Shown piece by piece: positions 1 through 6,382 of a DNA stretch of 10,762 nucleotides (positions within the stretch are counted from its first letter, which is position 1; the number at the start of each line of letters is the position of its first letter). The DNA is from an uncultured Rhodospirillaceae bacterium (GTDB taxonomy: Bacteria; Pseudomonadota; Alphaproteobacteria; MPNO01), in NCBI GenBank assembly GCA_937916005.1, contig CALGIA010000275.1, forward strand, positions 1 through 10,762. The letters are read 5' to 3'. A program made the translations under genes and the position numbers. The notes beneath the pieces are model-generated. The model worked only from the letters and a program-made list of their open reading frames with translations. It did no database searches and was not told where the DNA came from.

Positions 1-1
1 T

Positions 2-1072
2 GTGGTCGGCCCGGAACAGGGGATCACCCTGCCCGGCCTGATCATGGTATGCGGCGATTCCCACACCGCGACCCACGGCGCGCTGGGAGCCTTCGCCTTC
101 GGCATCGGGGCGTCCGAGGCCAGCCATGTCCTGGCGACCCAGACATTGTGGCAGCGCAAACCCAAATCCCTGCGCATTACGGTGAACGACGCACGGCCCC
201 CGGGCGTGACCGCCAAGGACATCATCCTGGCCATCATCGCCCGGATCGGCGCCGGTGGCGGGGTCGGTCATGTGATCGAATATGCCGGCGAGACCATTCG
301 CGGCCTGTCCATCGAGCAGCGCCTGACACTGTGCAACATGTCCATTGAGGCCGGGGCGCGGGCCGGTCTGATCGCGCCCGACGAAGCTGCGTTTGCCTAT
401 ATCAAAGGACGACCCTACGCGCCGGCCGGCGGCGAATGGGACAAGGCGGTCGCCTACTGGCGCAGCCTGACGAGCGATGAGGGCGCAATGTTCGACCGGG
501 AAGAAATGCTGGATGCAGGGGACATCGCCCCCATGGTGACCTGGGGCGTGAGCCCGGAAGACGCCCTGCCGATTACCGCCATGATCCCCGATCCCGCCCT
601 TGAGCCCGATGCGGACAGGCGCGCGGCGATCCAGCGCGCGCTTGATTACATGGCGCTGATTCCGGGAGCCCCATTGGACGGCATCCCAATCGACCGGGTG
701 TTCATCGGGTCCTGCACCAATGGGCGGATCGAGGATCTGCGCGCCGCCGCCGCGGTGCTGCGCGGCAGGACCGCCAAGGTTCCGGGGTTTGTCGTCCCCG
801 GATCCGGGCTGGTCAAGGCGGCCGCCGAGGCCGAGGGGCTCGACCGGATATTCCTGGATTCGGGGTTTGAATGGCGCGAACCGGGATGCTCCATGTGCGT
901 CGGCATCAACGGCGACACGGGCCAGCCGGGCGAACGCATCGCGTCGACCACCAACCGCAATTTTGTCGGACGACAGGGCGCGGGCGTGCGCACCCATCTT
1001 GTCAGCCCGGAAATGGCCGCCGCCGCCGCGATCACCGGGACGCTGACCGATATCCGGAAGCTGCAATCATGA
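2..1072 (+). CDS. leuC: 3-isopropylmalate dehydratase-type large subunit, 5' truncated by window edge
   Basis: This is the large subunit of a LeuCD-type aconitase-superfamily hydro-lyase, which in leucine synthesis interconverts 2- and 3-isopropylmalate in the cytoplasm. About 355 residues are visible. Family members are near 470, so roughly 115 N-terminal residues lie outside the window; the GTG at position 2 is not the start. The CGDSHTATHGALGAFAFG stretch is a LeuC hallmark. The three cysteines that hold the [4Fe-4S] cluster are visible: one in GSCTNGRIEDL (window residue 238) and two in GCSMC (residues 296 and 299). The stop overlaps the next gene as ATGA, so the two subunits are translationally coupled. 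No leuA or leuB is nearby and the downstream genes look catabolic, so a paralogue acting on another hydroxy-di- or tricarboxylate (for example a citramalate-like acid) is possible. The family call is firm; the substrate is not settled. Confidence 0.93.
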   Translation: MVGPEQGITLPGLIMVCGDSHTATHGALGAFAFGIGASEASHVLATQTLWQRKPKSLRITVNDARPPGVTAKDIILAIIARIGAGGGVGHVIEYAGETIRGLSIEQRLTLCNMSIEAGARAGLIAPDEAAFAYIKGRPYAPAGGEWDKAVAYWRSLTSDEGAMFDREEMLDAGDIAPMVTWGVSPEDALPITAMIPDPALEPDADRRAAIQRALDYMALIPGAPLDGIPIDRVFIGSCTNGRIEDLRAAAAVLRGRTAKVPGFVVPGSGLVKAAAEAEGLDRIFLDSGFEWREPGCSMCVGINGDTGQPGERIASTTNRNFVGRQGAGVRTHLVSPEMAAAAAITGTLTDIRKLQS

Positions 1073-1683
1073 AGCCCTTTATGACGCTGACCGCAATTGC
1101 GGTCCCCTTTGATACGCTGAACATGGACACGGACCAGATCCTGCCGGCGCGCTATCTCCGCAAACCGCGCGGGCCGGACTATCACCTCTATCTGTTCCAC
1201 GATCTGCGCTTTACGAACGACGGCGAGGAGCGACCCGACTTCATCCTCAACCAGCCGGAATATCGCGACGCAAGGATCATCGTCGGCAACCGGAATTTCG
1301 GCTGCGGGTCATCGCGGGAAGCGGCCGTGTTCGCCCTCGACGCCAATGACATCCGGGCCGTGATCGCGCCCTCGTTTGGCGATATTTTCCACAATAACTG
1401 TTTCAAGAACGGCGTCCTGCCGATCCGCCTCGATGATGAAATCTGCACCGGGCTGCGCGCGCAACTCCATGAAAGACCCGGCGTCGAAATGACGGTCAAT
1501 TTAGACGCGCGTCAAATCATCGCACCCGACAATACGATTTTCTATTTCGAGATTTCCGATTTCCGCCGGCGCTGCCTGATGGAAGGTCTGGACGATATCG
1601 GCCTGACCCTGGAGCACGAGGCCGAGATTGATGCATTCGAAGCGGCATATCGCGATGAAATGAGCTGGCTGTATCCAGCCTAA
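1069..1683 (+). CDS. leuD: 3-isopropylmalate dehydratase-type small subunit
   Basis: This is the small (swivel-domain) subunit that completes the active site of the LeuCD hydro-lyase. It has 204 residues, the usual length. DTDQILPAR (residues 20-28) and GNRNFGCGSSRE (73-84) are the family signatures, followed by APSFGDIFHNNCFKNG. The start at 1069 is chosen because it overlaps the leuC stop as ATGA and has GGAAG eight bases upstream; an alternative in-frame ATG lies at 1081. After SSRE the sequence reads AAVFAL, where enterobacterial LeuD has HAPWAL. I associate the SSREAAV form with LeuD paralogues outside core leucine synthesis, from memory and not checked. The 3' end overlaps the converging amidohydrolase gene by four bases, leaving no space for a terminator between them. 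The fold and partner are firm; the physiological substrate is uncertain. Confidence 0.93.
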   Translation: MKPFMTLTAIAVPFDTLNMDTDQILPARYLRKPRGPDYHLYLFHDLRFTNDGEERPDFILNQPEYRDARIIVGNRNFGCGSSREAAVFALDANDIRAVIAPSFGDIFHNNCFKNGVLPIRLDDEICTGLRAQLHERPGVEMTVNLDARQIIAPDNTIFYFEISDFRRRCLMEGLDDIGLTLEHEAEIDAFEAAYRDEMSWLYPA

Positions 1684-2684
1684 AACGCCGAATCGTCGAT
1701 TCCGAGGAAATTCAGGGCGTTGGTTTCGCCGATCATGTGGATCGTATCCGCATCGAGCCCACAGGAATCCACGAACGCCACCGGGTCCAGTTCCCCGAGG
1801 GCAAAGGGGTAATCGCTGCCCAGCACAACACGATCCGGGCCGAATTTGTCGATCAGGAAACGCAGATTATCGGCCCCATGGGTGATCGAATCGAAAAAAA
1901 GTTGCCGGGCATAGTCCAGCGGCGGCCTGGTCGCGAACTCCTTTGGTTCGGCGCGCAAGTTCCAGCCGTGATGGACCCGCCCCAATACAAAAGCAAACGC
2001 GCCGCCGCCGTGGGCGAAGCAGATCTTGAGGGCAGGCAGGCGCTCGGCCACGCCGCCGAAGATGAACCTTGTAATCGCCAGGGCGGTTTCCAGCGGGTTG
2101 CCGAGAATATTGGGCAGGTAGTAATCGCCCATCCGTTCCTTGCCGATCACCGCATCGGCGGGATGCACGAACACCGACACGCCGAGATCGACACAGGCCT
2201 CGAAAAACGGAAACAGTTCCGGGCTGTCGAAATCGCGCCCGCCGGGAAAGGTTCCGATTTCCACCGCGCGCAACCCAAGCCGTTCGACGGCGTGACGGAG
2301 TTCGGTGATCGCCAGGGCCGGGTCCTGCAACGGCACGGTCGCCATGCCCAGGAAACGCTTGGGATGGCGGGAAACGATGTCGGCGCAATACTCGTTCTGC
2401 ATCCGCGCGAAGCCCTGACAGGCCAGTGGTTCGGCCCAGTAGCTCAACATGATCGGCACCGGGGATATCACCTGGATGTCCACGCCGGTCGAATCCATGT
2501 CCTCGATCCGCCGTTCCGGCAGCCAGCATTGATCGGTGACCCGGCGGAACACCTTGTCGTTCACGATCATGTTGGCGGAACAGCTGTCGAGATGTTCCAG
2601 CCTGGGCCAGCGCGCGCCGCCATGGTCGTTGGCCCAATCGTCCCACCTGGGCGGCAGGAAATGCGTATGAAGATCAATTTTCAT
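1680..2684 (-). CDS. ACMSD-family amidohydrolase (decarboxylase)
   Basis: This is a metal-dependent amidohydrolase_2 protein of 334 residues. It resembles 2-amino-3-carboxymuconate-6-semialdehyde decarboxylase (ACMSD) along its whole length; human ACMSD has about the same length. ACMSD removes CO2 from a ring-cleavage product in the kynurenine and 2-nitrobenzoate routes. The visible metal-site residues are H6 and H8 (DLHTHFLPP), H174 (VFVHPAD) and D291 (GSDYPFALGEL), with the catalytic-type H225 in CFAHGGGAF. The ACMSD substrate arginines appear conserved: R47 in DKVFRRV and R236 in LGRVHHGW. Related enzymes in this superfamily include gamma-resorcylate decarboxylase, 5-carboxyvanillate decarboxylase and 4-oxalomesaconate hydratase. 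No strong Shine-Dalgarno site precedes the ATG. It diverges from the Rieske oxygenase across 71 bases, consistent with a shared catabolic role. The family is firm; ACMSD activity itself is likely but needs a 3-hydroxyanthranilate-type dioxygenase, which is not in the window. Confidence 0.85.
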   Translation of the reverse strand: MKIDLHTHFLPPRWDDWANDHGGARWPRLEHLDSCSANMIVNDKVFRRVTDQCWLPERRIEDMDSTGVDIQVISPVPIMLSYWAEPLACQGFARMQNEYCADIVSRHPKRFLGMATVPLQDPALAITELRHAVERLGLRAVEIGTFPGGRDFDSPELFPFFEACVDLGVSVFVHPADAVIGKERMGDYYLPNILGNPLETALAITRFIFGGVAERLPALKICFAHGGGAFAFVLGRVHHGWNLRAEPKEFATRPPLDYARQLFFDSITHGADNLRFLIDKFGPDRVVLGSDYPFALGELDPVAFVDSCGLDADTIHMIGETNALNFLGIDDSAF

Positions 2685-2755
2685 GGGTGCATGGTGACAT
2701 GTCGCGGATACGGGCGCAAACTGGCGTAGCCGCAGGATTCAAACAGGAAACCGCC
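2685..2755. promoter_or_regulatory. divergent intergenic control region between ACMSD-like and oxygenase genes
   Basis: These 71 bases must hold the 5' signals of both divergent genes. A perfect 8-base palindrome, GACATGTC (2696-2703), lies close to the amidohydrolase start, and AGGAAA (2744-2750 area) is the oxygenase ribosome-binding site. I could not identify a convincing -35/-10 pair on either strand. A regulator binding here could switch both genes together; this is inference from layout. Confidence 0.35.
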
Positions 2756-4081
2756 ATGCTGTCGCGCGAAGACAATGAACGTCTGTGCCGGGTTGGACCG
2801 GGAACCCCCATGGGCAATCTGTTCCGCCGCTTCTGGCTGCCGGCATTGCTGTCGTCTGAAATCCCAATACCGGACTCAGCCCCCAAACGGCTGCGCATTC
2901 TGGGCGAGGATCTGGTCGCGTTCCGGGACAGCGGCGGCCGGGTCGGGATCGTCGACGCCTATTGCCCCCACAAGCAGGCCCAGCTTTTCTGGGGCCGCAA
3001 CGAGGAATGCGGGCTGCGCTGTGCCTATCACGGCTGGAAATTCGCAATCGACGGAAGTTGCGTCGATATCCCCAATCTGGCCGATGGGGAAAACCTGAAA
3101 CGCAAGATGGCGATCACCGCCTATCCGGCGCGTGAAGCCGGCCAGGTGATATGGATCTATATGGGCCCCAAGGACAAGCAGCCCGAACTTCCGGCATTCG
3201 AGTGGACCGAACTGCCCGACGACCAGGTCAATGTGAGCCGCTGGCTGCAATGTTCCAACTGGGCCCAGGGCATGGAAGGGGAAATCGATTCATCTCATAT
3301 CGCCTTCCTGCATGCCGCCAAACGTGAGGATTTGAAACTGCCCCGGCCATTTAGCGCCTACATGCCGGACATCGCCGACGGCCCGCCGGAATTCACGCTG
3401 AATGAAACCGATTATGGCTTCGTCTATGGCACGCGGCGGCGCATGAAAAGTCCCGATGAATATTTCTGGCGCGTTACCCAATGGCTGATCCCCATGTACA
3501 GCCTGATCGCCAACCAGGATTACCCGCGCGCCGGTCGCGCCTGGGTGCCGGTCGATGACGAGCACGTCACCACCTTCAGCTACATGTTCAACGGCGACCG
3601 CCCCTTCACGGACGACGAGCTGACCTCGCTCGGAAGGGGCATGTATTTCCCGCCCCGCCTGTCCCAGGGCGCCCACAAGCTGCCCGACGGATACGTTATC
3701 GATACGTTCCTGCCGACGGCCCATGGCGGCAATGATTACCTGATTGACCGGGACCTCCAGCGCGACGCCAATTTCACCGGCATCTTCGGCACCAATGAAC
3801 AGGACCGCGCCATCCAGGAATCCCAGCGCGCCATTCCCGGCGTCCCCCATGGAAGAATCGTTGACCGGTCCCGCGAACGGCTGATCCCGACCGATGTTCC
3901 GGTGATCACGGCGCGGAAAATTTTACTGGACCTTGCCAAGGCGCTGGAAGACGGCATAGAGCCGCCCCAGGCCGCGCGCGGCGATCTTTACCGCGTACGC
4001 GCCGTCGCCGCCGTGACCGGACACGCCGAGCTGGACCCGTTCCTGTCGGATTTTGTCGACCGCAAGGACAGGCGGATTTAA
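2756..4081 (+). CDS. Rieske non-heme iron oxygenase, phthalate 4,5-dioxygenase-like alpha subunit
   Basis: This is the terminal oxygenase component of an aromatic ring-hydroxylating or O-demethylating system, 441 residues, close to the size of phthalate 4,5-dioxygenase. The Rieske [2Fe-2S] ligands are C70-x-H72 and C89-x2-H92, separated by 16 residues (CPH and CAYHGWKF). The mononuclear iron site is D178-x2-H181-x4-H186 in EIDSSHIAFLH, and D350 in NEQDRAIQESQ is the likely third iron ligand. The N-terminus LSREDNERLCRVGPGTPMG is typical of this subgroup. The start at 2756 is preferred over an upstream in-frame ATG at 2687 because AGGAAA lies just before it and family homology begins there. 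Such oxygenases need a separate reductase; none is present. The stop sits ten bases from the end of the converging CoA ligase. The family is firm; the substrate (a phthalate-like or methoxylated aromatic acid) is unknown. Confidence 0.92.
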   Translation: MLSREDNERLCRVGPGTPMGNLFRRFWLPALLSSEIPIPDSAPKRLRILGEDLVAFRDSGGRVGIVDAYCPHKQAQLFWGRNEECGLRCAYHGWKFAIDGSCVDIPNLADGENLKRKMAITAYPAREAGQVIWIYMGPKDKQPELPAFEWTELPDDQVNVSRWLQCSNWAQGMEGEIDSSHIAFLHAAKREDLKLPRPFSAYMPDIADGPPEFTLNETDYGFVYGTRRRMKSPDEYFWRVTQWLIPMYSLIANQDYPRAGRAWVPVDDEHVTTFSYMFNGDRPFTDDELTSLGRGMYFPPRLSQGAHKLPDGYVIDTFLPTAHGGNDYLIDRDLQRDANFTGIFGTNEQDRAIQESQRAIPGVPHGRIVDRSRERLIPTDVPVITARKILLDLAKALEDGIEPPQAARGDLYRVRAVAAVTGHAELDPFLSDFVDRKDRRI

Positions 4082-4091
4082 ACCCGCCCCC

Positions 4092-5633
4092 CTACCCCGC
4101 CAACTCGGCGATTTTTGCGATGGCCTGTTCGCGCAGTTCGGTCTTGATCATCTTGCCGGTGACGTTATGGGGCAGCTCATCGGTGAAAATCACATGCTTG
4201 GGTTTCTTGTAGCTGGCGATCCGGGTCCGGCAATGGTCGATCACTGCGGCGGCGTCGACCGGGTCATGGGCGACAATGAAGGCTACCACGCATTCGCCGA
4301 ATTCATCGTCCGGCGCACCGACCACGGCGGCCTGGGACACGGCGGGGTGGGTTTCCAGCGCCTGTTCGACTTCCTTTGAATAGATGTTGAGCCCGCCGGA
4401 CACGATCATGTCCTTGACCCTGTCGACCAGATAGAGAAAACCGTCCTCATCGAACCGCCCCACATCACCGGTCTTGAACCAGTGGCCGTCGAAGCTGGCG
4501 GCGTTGGCCTCGGGCCGGTTCCAGTATTCGCGCAGCAGGATCAGCTTGCCCGGCTCGCCGCAGCGCACCTGGATTTCGCCGGCCTCGCCCTGGGCCACTT
4601 CCACGTTATCCTCGCCCATCAGCCGGACCTCCATGCCGGGCACCGGCCGGCCGACGGAATCAGGCTTGTCGAGCTGCTGTTCATGCATCAGCGCCGCCGG
4701 GCTGCCCGCTTCGGTCATGGCGTAGAAGCTGATGAGCCTGGCATTGGGCAGGCGTTTGAACAGGCGATGTTTGAGCGGCACGGGAAATGCCTCGCCGGTC
4801 GCCATGATGAATTGCAGGGAATCGCATCTGTCATCGGCGTCATCCAGGCCATCCAGCAACATGCGGACCACGGTGGGAACGCCGCCGAAAACCGTGACCT
4901 TGTGCCGCCCGATGGCCTCGATCGCGGCTTTCACATCGAACCGCGGCAGCACGACCACCGTCGCGCCCTGGCAGTAGCATGCAACCAGCCGCGACAATCC
5001 CGTGCGGTGGGCGAGCGGGGTCGACACCAGCAAAACGGGGTCGGGAGGAATTCCCCACATGGTCGATGTCAGATTGACCTGAACCGCCATGCTGGCCTGG
5101 GTGATGATGGCCCCCTTGGGCCGCCCGGTGGTGCCGGACGTATAGCTGATCATGCCGTCATCGGGCAGGGCGGCCAGCGCCGGCGGCGGCTGGGCCGCGC
5201 CGGACGCCACCAGCGCCTCCAGAGTCTCGGTTCCGGCGGGGGCATTATCCCCGATAAACACCCGCGCCACGTCGCCGGCGTCTTTCAGCGCCTCATCGAC
5301 GGCATCGGTCTGGTCGGGGCCGTGGATGATCATCACCGGCGTACAGTCCGACACCATGAAGGCGAGCTCCGGTCCGGTGATCCAGGTCGTTACCGGCACC
5401 AGGATCGCGCCCGATTTCCAGACCCCGGCGATAAGCTCGACCAGCGCCAGGGAATTGCCCACATAGACGACCACCCGCTCGCCGGTCTTCACGCCCCTGT
5501 CGAGCAGGGCGTTGGCGATCCGGTCGCTGCGCTCGTCGAGCTGGGCGAAGGACAGTGTTTCCTCGCCCAGCACAATGGCGGTTTTTTCCGGGTGACGGCG
5601 CGCATGCGCCCGCAACATTGCCCCGACCTTCAT
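4092..5633 (-). CDS. acyl/aryl-CoA ligase (AMP-binding, ANL superfamily)
   Basis: This enzyme activates a carboxylic acid to its CoA thioester through an acyl-adenylate. It is 513 residues, normal for the family. Motifs in order are the phosphate loop YTSGTTGRPKG (164-174), FYAMTE (303-308), FKTGD (386-390), the hinge DR (404-405) followed by KDMIVSGGLNIYSKEVE, and the C-terminal NVTGK with the adenylation lysine K494. The start at 5633 is preferred over a longer frame from 5771: AGGGA stands about nine bases upstream, and the extra 46 residues look like no known ligase N-terminus. No membrane or signal segment is seen. It lies tail to tail with the Rieske oxygenase gene, so it may activate an aromatic or aliphatic acid made by, or feeding, that oxygenase. 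Substrate specificity cannot be read from the sequence; benzoate, cinnamate and medium-chain acyl forms remain open. Confidence 0.92.
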   Translation of the reverse strand: MKVGAMLRAHARRHPEKTAIVLGEETLSFAQLDERSDRIANALLDRGVKTGERVVVYVGNSLALVELIAGVWKSGAILVPVTTWITGPELAFMVSDCTPVMIIHGPDQTDAVDEALKDAGDVARVFIGDNAPAGTETLEALVASGAAQPPPALAALPDDGMISYTSGTTGRPKGAIITQASMAVQVNLTSTMWGIPPDPVLLVSTPLAHRTGLSRLVACYCQGATVVVLPRFDVKAAIEAIGRHKVTVFGGVPTVVRMLLDGLDDADDRCDSLQFIMATGEAFPVPLKHRLFKRLPNARLISFYAMTEAGSPAALMHEQQLDKPDSVGRPVPGMEVRLMGEDNVEVAQGEAGEIQVRCGEPGKLILLREYWNRPEANAASFDGHWFKTGDVGRFDEDGFLYLVDRVKDMIVSGGLNIYSKEVEQALETHPAVSQAAVVGAPDDEFGECVVAFIVAHDPVDAAAVIDHCRTRIASYKKPKHVIFTDELPHNVTGKMIKTELREQAIAKIAELAG

Positions 5634-5685
5634 GATTTCGTTCCCTGCTGACGTTTCTTTGGGAGGTAAGCCCCGATTTCCGCCC

Positions 5686-5714
5686 AGAGTACCCGCGCCG
5701 CCGTGCGGCGGCAA
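5686..5714 (-). promoter_or_regulatory. possible promoter with inverted repeat for the CoA ligase
   Basis: On the minus strand TTGCCG (5714-5709) is followed after 17 bases by TACTCT (5691-5686), about 50 bases before the ligase start. A perfect inverted repeat, GCCGCCG-TG-CGGCGGC (5697-5712), covers the -35 edge and spacer, where a repressor would act. The -35 and -10 matches are only moderate and the repeat is all G/C, so it may be fortuitous. Confidence 0.3.
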
Positions 5715-5784
5715 CAAGACGCGGGGTTCACGCGCATCGCCGGCCACGCTCGCCCTTTTGTGATCGGGCACAGGTCGGAAAACC

Positions 5785-5815
5785 TTGAACCCATGGTCCC
5801 GAAAGGGTGCATATT
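5785..5815 (+). promoter_or_regulatory. candidate MerR-type promoter with 19-base spacer upstream of merF
   Basis: TTGAAC (5785-5790) and CATATT (5810-5815) are separated by 19 bases. This is the overlong spacing typical of promoters activated by MerR-family regulators, and it lies about 54 bases before the merF start. A short ACCC/GGGT dyad (5789-5792 and 5805-5808) falls within it, but the symmetry is weak and the canonical Tn21/Tn501 mer operator is absent. No merR gene is in the window. Confidence 0.4.
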
Positions 5816-5868
5816 AGGTCCAATGGTGGCCGGGTCGCGTTGCCCGGGACCGCAAACCGGGAAAATCA

Positions 5869-6096
5869 ATGAACAACCGCAAACTGTTATGGACCGGCGT
5901 TACCGGCAGCGTGATCGCGGCGCTGTGCTGCTTTACGCCGGTGCTTGTCATCACCCTCGGGGCGCTCGGCCTCGCCGCCTGGGTCGGCGCGCTCGATTTT
6001 GTGCTGCTGCCGGCGCTGGCGTTCTTTCTGGCACTGACGGGATATGCATTATGGAAACGAAAACCGAAACGGACGGCTCTGGAACAGGCGAAATAA
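5869..6096 (+). CDS. merF: MerF-family mercury transport membrane protein
   Basis: This is a 75-residue inner-membrane protein of the MerF family, which carries Hg(II) into the cytoplasm for reduction. The diagnostic core IAALCCFTPVLVITLGALGL (16-35) holds the vicinal pair C20-C21 in the first membrane helix (about 9-31). A second helix spans about 42-62, followed by a basic tail (KRKPKR). Canonical MerF has a second Cys pair near its C-terminus; this one ends LEQAK with no cysteine. GGGA lies seven bases before the ATG. The last 46 bases overlap the next gene, so the two are co-translated. No merA, merT, merP or merR is visible, so in this window it stands as an islet between catabolic genes. 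The family call is confident; mercury as the natural substrate is inferred. Confidence 0.88.
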   Translation: MNNRKLLWTGVTGSVIAALCCFTPVLVITLGALGLAAWVGALDFVLLPALAFFLALTGYALWKRKPKRTALEQAK

Positions 6097-6296
6097 TACT
6101 GCAATCCACCATCACCTGCCCCGATTGCGGCCACGTGGAAACCGAAACCATGCCGACCGACGCCTGCCAGTGGTTCTATGACTGCAAGGGCTGCGCCGTG
6201 GTCCTGAAACCCGAACCCGGCGATTGCTGCGTCTTCTGCTCCTACGCCGACATCCCCTGCCCGCCGATCCAGGCCGGTGATGATTGCTGCGCGTAA
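6051..6296 (+). CDS. GDCCVxC-motif cysteine-rich small protein
   Basis: This 81-residue cytosolic-looking protein has eleven cysteines. CPDC (23-26) and CKGC (45-48) resemble a zinc-ribbon pair, GDCCVFC (57-63) is the family-naming motif, and the chain ends DDCCA. The family is of unknown function, some members are selenoproteins, and I recall it beside merF in mercury-resistance loci. Here all these positions are plain cysteine with no in-frame TGA. The ATG at 6051 is the only reasonable start: family homology (EIILQSTITCPDCG) begins 13 residues later and no other ATG, GTG or TTG intervenes. It overlaps merF by 46 bases in another frame with only a weak ribosome site, which suggests translational coupling. 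A role in binding metal released by MerF is inference. Confidence 0.85.
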   Translation: METKTETDGSGTGEIILQSTITCPDCGHVETETMPTDACQWFYDCKGCAVVLKPEPGDCCVFCSYADIPCPPIQAGDDCCA

Positions 6297-6382
6297 AAGC
6301 CGCGCAATAAACATTGGCCTCGCCCCGGCGCATATGAAATGATTCCAGTGGAGACTGCTCGTATTTCGCGAAAGAAACCGTC

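Noticed and set aside
1737..2729. 330-codon plus-strand frame
   Set aside because: It is the antisense shadow of the ACMSD-like gene, whose motifs and length are clear.
2687..2755. Upstream start extending the Rieske oxygenase by 23 residues
   Set aside because: The extra residues do not fit the family, while the ATG at 2756 has an AGGAAA site directly before it.
4482..5651. 389-codon plus-strand frame
   Set aside because: It is antisense to the CoA ligase and has no recognisable domain.
5634..5771. Upstream start extending the CoA ligase by 46 residues
   Set aside because: The extension lacks ligase homology and the ATG at 5633 has an AGGGA site at good spacing.
5634..5868. Possible small gene or classical mer operator between ligase and merF
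   Set aside because: No frame here has a ribosome site with family resemblance, and the conserved Tn21-type mer operator dyad is not present.
6288..6306. TGCGCG/CGCGCA stem at the end of the GDCCVxC gene as a terminator
   Set aside because: The stem is only six pairs, overlaps the stop codon and has no T-run on either strand.
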